Positions 51,442-60,754 of a DNA stretch of 64,000 nt are shown in pieces (positions within the stretch are counted from its first letter, which is position 1; each line of letters starts with the position of its first letter). Position numbers and translations under genes: made by a program. The notes beneath the pieces were generated by a model. That model saw only the letters and a list, made by a program, of their open reading frames with translations. It made no database searches and was not told the DNA's origin. Origin of the DNA: Pseudocercospora fijiensis CIRAD86 (Eukaryota; Ascomycota; Dothideomycetes; Mycosphaerellales; Mycosphaerellaceae); assembly GCF_000340215.1 (NCBI RefSeq), contig NW_006921537.1, positions 4,893,461-4,957,460 on the forward strand, in the 5' to 3' direction.

Positions 51442-51627
51442 TGTTAGAGGCTATACGTAATTAGTATGTAACTAGCTCGAGTGAAGCTAGGGTCTTAGTG
51501 CCTTAGGCAGGGCTTGGCGCTTGGCGTTAGGCTAACTAGCCTGCCTTCCTCCTTCTTCTTCTAGTTCTCTATCGAATACTACTCGTACCTACTACCACCC
51601 TATCTACCTACTAATATACCCCCCTTA
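51442..51627 (+). repeat. element E 3' LTR
   Basis: Starts TGTTAGAGGC and ends about CCCCCTTA. It is directly followed by the inverted D LTR, forming a long inverted repeat with almost no spacer. Confidence 0.75.
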
Positions 51628-51796
51628 GGGTAGTAGTAGGTACGAGTAGTAATTCGATAAGGAGCTAGGAGGAGAGGGAGGAAAGTAGGCAAGTTAGCCT
51701 ATTACTAAGCGCTAAGCCCTGCCTAAGGCATTAAGACCCTAGCTTCACTCGAGCCTAGTTACATGCTAATTACGTGTAACCTCTTTGGTCCTAACA
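51628..51796 (-). repeat. element D 5' LTR, distal part
   Basis: Complement of the family LTR from gggtagtagtagg to CCTAACA. Relative to the D 3' LTR, about 23 bp between the E insertion point and 51,628 are missing. It is followed by tatta, the D target duplication. Confidence 0.8.
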
Positions 51797-51829
51797 TATT
51801 AATTCTTTAATATTTCTATTAATAGCTAC

Positions 51830-52790
51830 TATATCTAATAAATTAGTAGTTCTCTCTAGATTTAGTTTTATTTACTTTACTAGTGTTAGTACTATAACCT
51901 AGTACTATTAGGTAGTGAAAAAAACTAGATCTTTTTAACTATATATAGAAATTTTCTTTATACTATAACTAGTAAAACGATAAAGATATTAATTTCCCTA
52001 ATAGTATATTCTAAATTAATTAAAAATTAATATCTCTCTAGGTTTACTAGATACAACTCTAGAAAACATTATAATATATTTAAGAAAAATAAAGACAAGG
52101 ACTTATATAGGATGCACTTTGTTAGAATAAATAGTATAATAGTAATTACTAATAAATAATTAATTCTCTTTAAATAATAAATATTAATTTATTTAGTTTA
52201 TTTTAGTTTATTAGAATTAGTAATATAGCCTACTTAGTTTAGATATAAGAAAAATTAGATCTTTTTTAGCTAGATATAGATTTAGGTTGAAATAGTATAT
52301 CTAATAAACATATTATAATATTAGTTTCTTTAAAAATGTATTCTAAAAAATTTGAAAATTAAGCTCTATATAGTTTTACTAGATATAGCTCTAGTAAATA
52401 TTGCAATATATTCTAGAAAAATAAGTATTAGGGCTTATATATAAAACACTTTACTATAATAACTTATATAATAGTAATTACTAATAAATAAGTAGTTCTT
52501 TATAAATTCTGTTTTATTTAATTTACTAGCATTCGTAATATAGTCTACTTAGTTTAGTTTTAAGAAAAAATTAACTATATATAATTTTTTTAATAGTTTA
52601 TCTATTTCAACTATAAAGATATTAACTTCTATAAGAACCTACTATTAGAATTTTAAGAATTAATATCTCTATAGTTTTACTAGATATATCTATAGTAAAT
52701 ATTATAATATATTCTAGAAAAATAGATGCTAGGACTCGTATAGAATACAATTTACTATACTAAATAGTATAATAGTAATTACTATAGTAA
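51830..52790. repeat. three degenerate tandem copies of an about 320-bp AT-rich unit
   Basis: The segment ttactagata-(c/t)aactctaga...atataatatatt recurs at about 52,040, 52,370 and 52,675, with neighbouring blocks (aattactaataaataa, ttagtttag, tagatcttttt) also repeating in order. It lies in the right part of the hAT-like base element. No coding potential. Confidence 0.65.
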
Positions 52791-53035
52791 TAGTAATATT
52801 ACTATAGTAATTACTATTACTATTACTATTACTATTACTATAGAATTCTCTATAGGATTACTATTACTATTACTATTACTATTACTATTACTATTACTAT
52901 TACTATTACTATTACTATTACTATTACTATTACTATTACTATTACTATTACTATTACTATTACTATTACTATTACTATTACTATTACTATTGCCAATTTG
53001 ACTTTACTATTTACTATTTACTATTACTATTACAA
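52765..53035. repeat. (attact)n microsatellite in the right hAT subterminal region
   Basis: A nearly pure attact array at about 52,858-52,990 (over 20 units), with shorter att/act runs on both sides. Similar runs sit at the left end (7,370-7,500), so this is a subterminal feature of the element. Confidence 0.9.
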
Positions 53036-53066
53036 TTACTAAGGTTTTTACATCTCTGTGTGCAAG
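53036..53066. repeat. right terminal inverted repeat and 8-bp duplication of the hAT-like element
   Basis: 53,036-53,058 is the inverted copy of 7,332-7,354 (ends TTTTTACATCTCTG). tgtgcaag (53,059-53,066) is the target copy; its TG pairs are intact while the left copy has TA. Confidence 0.75.
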
Positions 53067-53773
53067 CCAAAATACCACAAAGCTAGAATTGGGCATGAAA
53101 TTTGCAACCACAAAGGGGTATCATACTGTGCCTCATCACAGTCACTCATGTTACCCCACTTTACTTCCATCGCGTCCATCGAATCACTGCCTGCCTGCCT
53201 TCGCTGGCGTCTAATGTCCTTTCTTCGGATTGTGCACGCCTGTGGCTCCGAAATGTTGCATGTCGCAAGCCGCAGACAACTCCAGATACCACGTCCGATT
53301 TCTTCGGATCGGAAGCAGCAAGGAGCGAAGACAGGAGGAAAGGGAGTTACGAAGACGAACGTGAAGGGGGAGGTGGTGTGCAATAATTTGGTGACAATGG
53401 CTAGCGTCGAAGCTCCCCAATGTCACGGGACGACAGCTCTCAAACTCACTGAGCCTGCTATGTCCGTGATCTATCTTCGGATTTTTTTCATTCCCGACAG
53501 ATCTGAGTCGGCACAAGGTCGCCTGCGAAAAGAAAATCGTCATGCAGTACCCCAGGGGCTGGGTGTGTGTGCGATAGGCAGCTCTGAGGATGGCGCGCAC
53601 GTCTATCATGGCTGCTCTTGTGCTGTCATCACTGAATGAGCCTTCGCAGTCGGTCAGGATGGTCCTCACTGAATCGCCCAGTGCTTCTGTAAGCCGTCAT
53701 CGGACTCGGATGAAGTCGAATACTTGCTTTCGCCGCTTTACTGCTGTTCTGAGTCTCTTTGGATCTCTGTCGT
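53067..53773. other. host DNA, probably 3' flank of the next gene
   Basis: CpA/TpG return to normal exactly after the hAT end. Open frames on both strands (e.g. 53,058-53,639 +, 53,211-53,669 -) overlap each other and lack coding character or splice sites. It may contain the 3' UTR of the minus-strand gene that stops at 53,774. Confidence 0.5.
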
Positions 53774-54929
53774 TCACTGGGCTTCGTCTGCAATCATGGA
53801 AACGTGTAGACTTTCCGCCCTAGGCCGTAGGGACCGTGTAAAAGACGACCTGCTGCCAGCAGATGATTCCCCTGAGCTTGCGTTCGACCCGCTTCTTGCC
53901 TCTCTGGCGTTCCCAGCACGGAGATAAGACTGGAATGCCTTCTCAACTTCTAGTATCTCCTTGGGCTTCTTCGAAAATGCCAATTCATCTTCTTCCTCCT
54001 CAGGTCCTTCTGATCCTTCTACAACCTGCTTGTCGGAGATGCGATCGTCTTCCTTGGATCTTCTGGGCCTTGGTTTGTTCTGAATATGATCGGAAGATTT
54101 GTCTCCTTTCGTTTCAGAATTATGCTCGGTTGTCTGTAGTGTCCCTGGCGGCGTTCCCGACTGCGCTGGCATCTGTGGCTCAGATTTCGACTCCGTGGAG
54201 TGCGAGGTCTCCAGCGTAGCGGCCAATGGTCCGTTAATCATCGGCCGAGGGGAGACTGGAGTTGAGTTTGGCATAGGAAAGGCCTCTGTTGATAACGATT
54301 CTTCTTTCGTGGAGTCGGTACTCTCTTTGGGAATATGCTTAGAAGCCCTCCACTGCTCAATGATCTGCCGCATCTCTATGGCACGAACGAATCTGTGAAT
54401 CTCCTTGTGATGCTCGCAGATAGCGTATGAGAGGGCGTTCGCCAAGTGGTCCACCAGCGAATCGCCAGTCGTTTCGGTCGTGTCAGCGGCCTTCAGAATC
54501 TCACCAATGGAGGCTTCAAGGTAAACTTCTGGTATGAGCCGTTGGCACGACGACTTGTTGTCCTGCTTTCCCTTGCAAAGATACCAAGTCTGCCCATTAG
54601 AAATGTAGGCGTTCAGATCGAAGCCCAGTCGTTCAAGCAGATCTGCGTAAGCATTGAGCATCGACGCTTGGAGCTGATGCTCATTGACGGCACGGTAGAG
54701 AATTTCCTTCCTAAAGGCGGAATGTGAAGCATTTTTCCTGCTTTTTATTGGTCCATTACTGGAAGGGTCTGAATCAAGTCAGCAAAGCGTGCCCTGTAGA
54801 TATTGTTCAAGTCGTACCTCCATGCCCATGACTCCTGTTGCTCTTGGCTGACAGCTTGGACGAGCTTGGGTGAACGACTTTACGAGGACCCGGGTGGGCG
54901 TTAATAAGAAGTTCTTGTGTTATAGACAT
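53774..54929 (-). CDS. two-exon hypothetical protein (about 368 aa)
   Basis: I do not recognise the family. Exon 1 is 54,929-54,818 (ATG in CACCATG context, MSITQELLINAHPGPRK...), the intron 54,817-54,769 (49 bp; donor GTACGA, branch GCTGAC, acceptor CAG), and exon 2 is 54,768-53,774. The phase closes (112 + 995 nt). The frame is open through the junction upstream of the in-frame Met at 54,661, so the shorter 295-aa reading is an N-terminally truncated view. Residues about 60-190 look like a folded helical domain (ILYRAVNEHQLQASMLNAYA; SLVDHLANALSYAICEHHKE). The rest is low-complexity, Ser/Thr/Pro/Glu-rich, with an acidic run (EGPEEEEDE) and a basic cluster (RPRRSKEDD), so a nuclear or regulatory role is possible but unproven. 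No RIP damage although it lies 0.7 kb from the pile. Confidence 0.72.
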
Positions 54930-55054
54930 GGTGCAGAGTGATCCTAGGACGGGTACGAGCAGTGGTCCGACTTCCAAAGAGCTACAAGTCCATTCCAGAA
55001 CCACGGCCAGTGTCAAGTAGCTTGCATCCCTGAGATCTGCGACAGGGAAGACAC

Positions 55055-55391
55055 TTACATGTATATTCTCTCGCTCTCGATCTCATCCTCGCTGGTGCAC
55101 CGGCCAAAGATAGCAAAAGCCGCGAAGAACGAAGGCTGCACTGGCACAGCTTGGCGAATAAGATCATCGTGGGCAGTATGCGGAGCGGCATGGCAGTGGT
55201 CTAGGTTCTGTGTAGGATCAACAAGCATGTACGGAGGCTTATTCATTTGCCAGGGCTGGGGGCCGAGGGCTCTAACACATGCTGCGCCTATGGTCTTGGC
55301 CAATGCAATAGGAGACGAACGTTCTAGCGTCTCTCTAAGGAGGTGGTAGCGCGCAATTGGCTTGGTCAGGCGTGCTGTTCTCCAGTACTAA
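55055..55391 (-). CDS. probable terminal exon of an unrecognised minus-strand gene
   Basis: A minus-strand frame follows an acceptor-like ttttag at about 55,392 and runs YWRTARLTKPIARYHLLRET...ESERIYM to TAA at 55,055. Its composition is protein-like (e.g. PPYMLVDPTQNLDHCHAAPH). A GTAAGT lies at the very end (ACATGTAAGTG), so splicing into further exons toward the 54,929 start is possible. Upstream exons are probably in 55,430-55,720 (open minus frames there contain CQLDADLSRVANQAPEIRIE). Function unknown. Confidence 0.4.
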
Positions 55392-55800
55392 AAATGTGGG
55401 ATAGGAGAAGACCACCTTACTGTCTGTTGCCGCTGTCACGACTGTGATTTTTGGCTGCTCCTGCCTTTGCGAACCTGGTCAGATTCGCAGCAGGAAGAGT
55501 CGAGACTGCGAGCATTGGATATGGCTAGTGAAGCGCCTTGCAATTGTTTCACTCGGTGCCTGAAAGCAGTGGCCCATCGCCATTGGTGATTGCAGAGATC
55601 GAAGGTTCCAGGGATAGCGGCAGGAGAGAAGCTGAGAGCCGAGTCTCTCAATCCTGATCTCCGGTGCTTGATTTGCAACGCGACTCAGGTCCGCGTCTAG
55701 TTGACAGCTTCTCTGCAACTGTTATAGAAACTCAGGGCGAACCGTAACGCCGAGCGTTGCGCTAAATACGGCCTCTTGCCCTTCCAGGTTCTGCCTCTCC
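55392..55800. other. host DNA at the second RIP boundary
   Basis: Probably carries the 5' part of the minus-strand gene above. No certain start codon or donor could be fixed. RIP-type sequence begins about 30 bases past 55,800, so this gene may have been cut off by repeat insertion. Confidence 0.35.
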
Positions 55801-55805
55801 CTGAA

Positions 55806-55830
55806 TACTACTACTACTACTACTACTACT
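55806..55830. repeat. (cta)n microsatellite
   Basis: About eight units at the border between host DNA and the next RIP block. Confidence 0.95.
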
Positions 55831-55974
55831 GCTGTTAAAGAGTTATCTTCTAAGAGAAATGTCTATATAGATAATTGTAATTTAGTTAGAATTCTATCTA
55901 CTATAAAGACTCTATTATAAAAAACTTAGGTCTTAGGAATCTTAAGTCTAAACTATAAAAAATCTAAAGAAGTT

Positions 55975-56073
55975 AAAAAATAAAAATATTAAAAAATAAA
56001 CCTATTAAAAAATAAACCTATTAAAAAATAAACCTATTAAAAAACAAACCTATTAAAAACAAACCTATTAAAA
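55975..56073. repeat. 16-bp minisatellite (about 6 copies)
   Basis: Unit aaaaaataaacctatt, with aaaaaacaaacctatt variants. It immediately precedes the inverted-repeat element. The 55,831-55,974 stretch before it is AT-rich RIP sequence without genes. Confidence 0.9.
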
Positions 56074-57046
56074 AACGTTACGAAAACTTCTTCTCCGATC
56101 GCGACGATCCTATCGATCCTAGCGATCGCGAGCGATCCCGAGCGATCGTAAGCGATCGCGAGCGATTCCGAGCGATCCTAAGCTATCCTAGAACGATAAA
56201 TAGGTAACTTATAAAAGTTAGACTTTTACCTAATACTATACTAAAAATAGAACATTTTTGTTATATATTACTAAGCCGTAAACCTTCTAGATAAAAAGAT
56301 ATAAAGGAAAGAAAATCGCTTTTCTAGACATTTTGCTTCTAATTTATCTTTTTTTCTAGTAGGTTTATAGCTTAGTAATATAGTAAAAAGATACTCTATT
56401 TTTAGTATATTATTATAAAAAAATATAAAATTTATAGATTTTCTACGAAACTAAAGCTAGGGAATAGAAATAAGCAATATAGTATTTTGGCTTTTCTAAG
56501 TTATACTTTACTATTTTTAGAAATCTAAAAAATAGAACTTAAAGTTCTACCTATTAATAAGAATATTATAAATTTTGAAGTCTTAATACCTAGTAATTAT
56601 CTTAGAATCTAGAAAAGAATATCGAGTATTTCGAGTGTACTTTTTTTTAAAGTTCTGCTTATTAAGCGTCGGCTTTTGAAAGAAACCTTAACGAAATATC
56701 GGCTGCATTTAACGAAACCTTAACGAAAAAAATTTATTTATAAAAAATACCTACGAAACCGCTAAATTTGACCTATGTATATGCGCAATACCCCTATATA
56801 CCTCGTAGTAGTAGTAGTATCGGGCTCTAACTTGTCCCGCGTTCTTTGCGTTCCTCGGCCTCGAATTTCGGGACGGCCCGTCCCGAAATTTGCGATCGCG
56901 ACGATCCTGTCGACAGGATCGCTCGGGATCGCGGGGCCGCGATCCTGTCCGATAAGATCTTTAACGTGCGATCCCGAGGATCCTAAGGATCCTAAGGATC
57001 CTATCGATAGGATTGTCGCGATCGGAAAAAAAGTTTTCGTAACGTT
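56074..57046. mobile_element. 973-bp inverted-repeat element with GATC-rich ends
   Basis: Arms of about 47 bp (56,074-56,120 and 57,000-57,046) are inverted copies with few mismatches, starting aacgttacgaaaact and containing ccgatcgcgac and atcctatcgat. Inside the arms are clustered gcgatc/ggatcc-type units (56,110-56,180; 56,890-57,000). The centre (56,190-56,770) is AT-rich. There is no transposase; a plus-strand frame at 56,775-57,065 is an accident of the repeats. It looks like a non-autonomous DNA transposon; the target duplication is unclear. Confidence 0.6.
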
Positions 57047-57439
57047 AATGCTTCTTACCTTCTAGAACAAATAGTCTTCTATTAAACCGCCTTAGTAGGT
57101 TATCGTTAGATTCGAATAAAAGATAGTAGCTTAAGGAAGGGGAGGTAGCCGGCTTAGGAAGGCCCGAAGAGCCGAATCCTTAAGGTATATTTATCTTTAA
57201 GAATATAGGGAAAGGGAAGAAAGAGAGGAAGAGTAAATAGAGAATTAGAAATAGTTCGTAGGTAAGCGGGGTCGGTTGCTATAGCAACTAGTCTATTTAG
57301 GTCCTAGGAATTCGAAATATATTTCGGATATATACCGGCTATATACGCCGGCTATATTACCTTATACGTAAACGCTTCGTCTCTTTAAAGCTACTCTAAG
57401 CCTATATACGTTTCCGCTTCTCGACCTAGTATCGCCTTC
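57047..57439. other. RIP-mutated spacer / 3' part of the second hAT relic
   Basis: TpA-rich, with no coding pattern. It contains ccggctat-type motifs near 57,340-57,355 that recur through the following 5 kb. Confidence 0.4.
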
Positions 57440-60330
57440 TACCTCTACCCTCCTTCTCTTCGTTATCGCTAATTAGGGTTTCGCTTAGACTAAATTTCGC
57501 ATTCTCTTTACGCTCCTAGGTTTCTTCGATCTTAAGGTTTTCTAATTCCTCGATTAACTCCTTTAGTATAATCTTTAGTAACCTACCTTAGCGATTCTAG
57601 TAGAGGAGATAGTATCGGAATACTATAATAGATTCGAAGGTAGTAGGCGAGTATATTCGATTAAAGCGGCCCTAGTAACGAGCGATACTAAAAGACCTCT
57701 TATAGCCTATACCTACGCTCGGGATAGCGCTCGGGATAGCGAGGACGTCCCGAGCGACCGACGCTATCGTTAGAAACTTAGGCTCTAACCGCTACTATAT
57801 AGCGAGAATATCGTCTCCGAATTCGTCTAGAAGACTAGTAAGATCTAGAGATTATTAGCCCTCTTTCCGAGCCTACGGGTTTATACTTACTCGCGCGCCG
57901 ATAGAGATCGAACTCTTCTTTATTTACTTTAGTAGTTACTTCCTCTTCTGCCTCTACTTCCTACCTACGAAACAGGTATAATATCGGAGCCTTCTAAACC
58001 TTCTTTTTCTTTATAGGAGCTGTATTTAGACTAGCTTCTTTCCGATACTCGTAGAATATCTTTTCTAGAATAGTCTAGTAATGCTTCGGCTATACCTCGT
58101 CCGCCTTCTATTCCGGCCTCTACTAGTATATATCCTTTTCTACCGGGTTAAGCAAGTACGTAACGCTATAGATATCCCCGAACGACTTAAAGGTAGCACT
58201 ATAATATTTATATAACTTAGTATAGGAGGTGTCTATAGCTTTCGTTATAGCTACTTTCTAGGGAACGCTCTTCTTAGCTAGCTTAGCTACGGTTTCCTCG
58301 AGCTCGTTAAAGAGCTAGTTATAGTACGTAAAGACAAGGTAGATCGTCGGTCTTCGGGTTCTTCTAATCGTAGTAGTAACCTTCGCGTAATGCTTACTAA
58401 TATTAACGAGATACTCTACTTAGCGCTATTCGGCGGCGGTAAGGCCGAGCTACTTAATACCCTCGGAACTCTAATAGATCTCGAGAGCAGTACGTAAAGT
58501 ATATCCCCTCGTAACTATATAGAAAGTCGAATCGAACCGGGTTTTAACGTCTTAGGTAAAATAGAGTAGGCGCTAAGGAGGCCGCTTTTGCTATCGCTTA
58601 TTCTATACGATATTCTAGGTATCGGTTTTAGGGCGCTCGATTAGGTTCTTTTAAATAGCCTCGAATCGGTTATATCTCTATAAGCTCGAGTTCGTATATA
58701 TTACTAGACGACGAAGCTAGAGAAAAAGAGTTAGAACTATACTAGGTTGCCGGCTATAGGTACCGGCTACGGACAAAAGTTATACCTTATATAAAACGAG
58801 AGCGAGGCTCTCTACCTTATCCCGTCTTATTACTATAATAAGTTTCTCGACTTTCGACTTTGCTTTATCCTTATCTAGGATCTTCTATTAGTCGTCGTTT
58901 AATAGTGCAATTTTAAGCGTCTTAAAGAGGGCTCGGATCGCGATTTAAACTATATAAGCGAGGTAGGGAAACTTCTATAGGGATATAACTAGCAACGACG
59001 TCGGCTCCGATTTAATAGGGCTAGGGCTATTAATAGGCTCCTCTTTATCGTTATTATCGTGCATATTGTCGTACGTATCCGGAATCGTAGCGAGCTTAAC
59101 ATTCGGAAGATTAAGCTAGATTATAGACCTTATAATCTCCTCTACGTACTCGACCCTATCGATATAATTAGTAATTTCAAAGATATATACGAGTGAATTG
59201 TATATATAACGCCTTATATAATGTTCGATTATTACTAGCGTTATCCGTAGTAATCGAGATTAGTTTCGTTATTACGCTAACCCTATCTATTACTGTATAG
59301 ACAAGCTTCGCTATATCCTTACTAGTATAGGAACCTAGAATTTTAGGGAATCCGATTATAAGTTCCTAGAGTTTCTAATCCGAATTAATAAAGTATAGTA
59401 TAATCGAGAGGAAGGAGGCTCTTATAGTCCGGCTTAACTAGCTATCGATAGTAATAGCTACTCGGCGAGTATTACGGAGGATCTCCCGAATATCGTCTAA
59501 CGTAGCCTCTTTATTCTTTTCGAATATAATACGCTAGGTTATCGCGCCGAGAAATAGGGGAGGGTAGTTTATAAGATATAGGTATATCTTCTATATAGAC
59601 TCCCTTTCGTAGAAGTCTTCCGGAAGACCGTTTATAGCTAGTATTTCGTTTGCTAGTTGCTTAAAGTCTTCGGAGGAGAAATCGGTAGCCTTTAATCCTA
59701 GAGCTTCCTTAAGCGTAGCCTATAATAATTAGCTAGACCTCTACGGTTGATTTAAGTAGCTAGAATCTATAGCCGGAATCTGTAGCCGGAATCTATAGCC
59801 GGCAGCTATAGCCGGCAGCTATAGCCGGCAGCTGTAGCCGGTAGCTATAGCCGGCATTTTAGAAGACGTACCTCTTTCTAGAACGCTGTATCTATATTAA
59901 CTCTCCTCTCTCCTTAAGATTCCCGATACCGTTTAGAATAGAGATAGTTCGTAGGCGATAAGTTCCTATCCTCTAGTTTCGGGTATTTTAAGATTAAACC
60001 GTAGAAGTTGCAGATAATTATTAGTTAACCTTTAAGTCGAGAAGTCGTATAACGGTATAATACCCCCTCTATAAAGAACTTCTAGAATGTGTCCGTTCGC
60101 TCCTTACTCCCCTATCGTATCGAGTACTTTCGGAGTTTATACTCCTTTAAACGTAAGTATAAAGGGAACTATATCTTATAAACCTATTAATTAAACTGCT
60201 CTATATACTCGGGTTTCTAAAGATACGCCTAGCTAGCCTTTTCGAAGATTTCCGGGTTAATACTCGATATTCTTATATCTCCGAACAACCTTCTACTTAG
60301 ACTCCGTAAAGGTAAGGACTAGGTAGTAGT
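57440..60330 (-). pseudogene. second hAT transposase pseudogene (minus strand)
   Basis: Minus-strand reading. About 59,700-59,180 gives LKQLANEILAINGLPEDFYE... VAITIDS...ITTDNASNN (59,223-59,255), the hAT catalytic-core motif with the second acidic residue kept. About 58,900-58,100 gives the long variable domain (RWD-like DVKTRFDSTFY, LNELEETVAKL). About 57,800-57,600 gives the C-terminal dimerisation domain (FLTIASVARDVLAIPSAIPS ... LESIIVFRYYLL-type). The N-terminal part (about 59,900-60,330) resembles a degraded BED zinc finger (CNFYG...TNYLYSKRYRES). Frames are broken by TAG/TAA and by indels. It is a different protein from the 4,680-6,912 relic. Confidence 0.6.
59765..59857. repeat. 13-bp minisatellite (g-agct-atagccg)
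   Basis: Seven to eight units of gaatctatagccg / gcagctatagccg between the N-terminal and core parts of the hAT pseudogene. Similar ccggctat motifs are scattered at 57,340, 58,750, 61,220, 61,790 and 62,440. Confidence 0.9.
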
Positions 60331-60754
60331 ACCCTATAATAAATTCCTACTACTAGGATTCGGAGAGGATAAATCTAGCCCTAATCGTCGTCTAGGACTC
60401 GATAGGCTCGAAGGTAAGTATACGACCTCCTCTCGACGTTGTCGCAATCTCGCTCGTATACTAGACTGTTTCGACTATCGTCTCGTTATTACCCTTCCTA
60501 GTATAGCGCCTAGTATATATACAATGTCGGTCGGTATATTTTGAGGTTTCGTACGGTAAGGTAAGGACTTAGGAGTAGTAGATGTATACTAGTAGCTATA
60601 GGGAAACACCCTTTCTTTTATAGTATCGTATCGTTAGGAATAGCTAGGTAGTAAATAGCTAGCTACCTTTTTTTTTGTTTCCTAGCTACCTAACTACTAG
60701 ATTTTTTTTTCCTAGCTACCCTAGCTAGCCTAACTACTAGAATTTCTTTCCTAG

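Larger units (their letters stand above)
44969..51627 (+). mobile_element. Gypsy element E (plus strand), 5' end gapped
   Basis: Family member inserted 6 bp inside the 5' LTR of D. The 5' LTR begins TGTCAGAGG at 44,969; its end and about 0.5 kb of leader/gag fall in the 100-N gap (compare 8,200-8,730 in A). The 3' LTR is at 51,442-51,627, after agaagggaagcgta. E's LTR lacks about 8 bp near its start (tgttagaggc against tgttagggctaaggaggc). No matching 5-bp duplication is visible at the two ends, so one border has changed or the assembly is imperfect. Confidence 0.75.
30962..51796 (-). mobile_element. Gypsy element D (minus strand), interrupted by C and E
   Basis: Minus-strand copy of the A/C/E family. 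The left end is its 3' LTR (30,962-31,158) and the right end its 5' LTR (complete right border 51,796, reading CCTAACA). Duplications tatta are at 30,957-30,961 and 51,797-51,801. Removing C and E leaves about 7.1 kb. C entered its integrase (33,569/40,602) and E entered its 5' LTR (44,968). D's LTR differs from the A type in the stretch ccttatcgaatactactcgtacc. Confidence 0.85.
7332..53058. mobile_element. hAT-like element expanded to 45.7 kb by nested insertions
   Basis: The ends are inverted copies of a 23-bp repeat starting CAGAGATGTAAAAACC (7,332-7,354 and the complement at 53,036-53,058), flanked by an 8-bp duplication. A CAG start and an 8-bp TSD are hAT hallmarks. Subtracting element A, the TRIM, element D and their 5-bp duplications leaves about 3.8 kb (7,332-8,016; 28,409-28,876; 29,601-30,961; 51,802-53,058), a normal hAT size. 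Both subterminal regions hold (attact)n-type arrays. The interior may hold a minus-strand gene remnant at 28,560-30,150. All of it is RIP-mutated. Confidence 0.7.

Noticed and set aside
7365..53035. Hexamer arrays at both ends as telomeric or centromeric repeats
   Set aside because: attact differs from the fungal telomere unit TTAGGG, and the arrays lie inside the hAT terminal repeats.
53058..53639. 193-codon plus-strand frame starting at the hAT border
   Set aside because: Starts inside the transposon terminus, overlaps a minus-strand frame of similar length, and has no coding signature.
56775..57065. 96-codon frame with DPEDPKDPKDP repeat
   Set aside because: It is produced by the ggatcctaa repeats of the inverted-repeat element, not by coding constraint.
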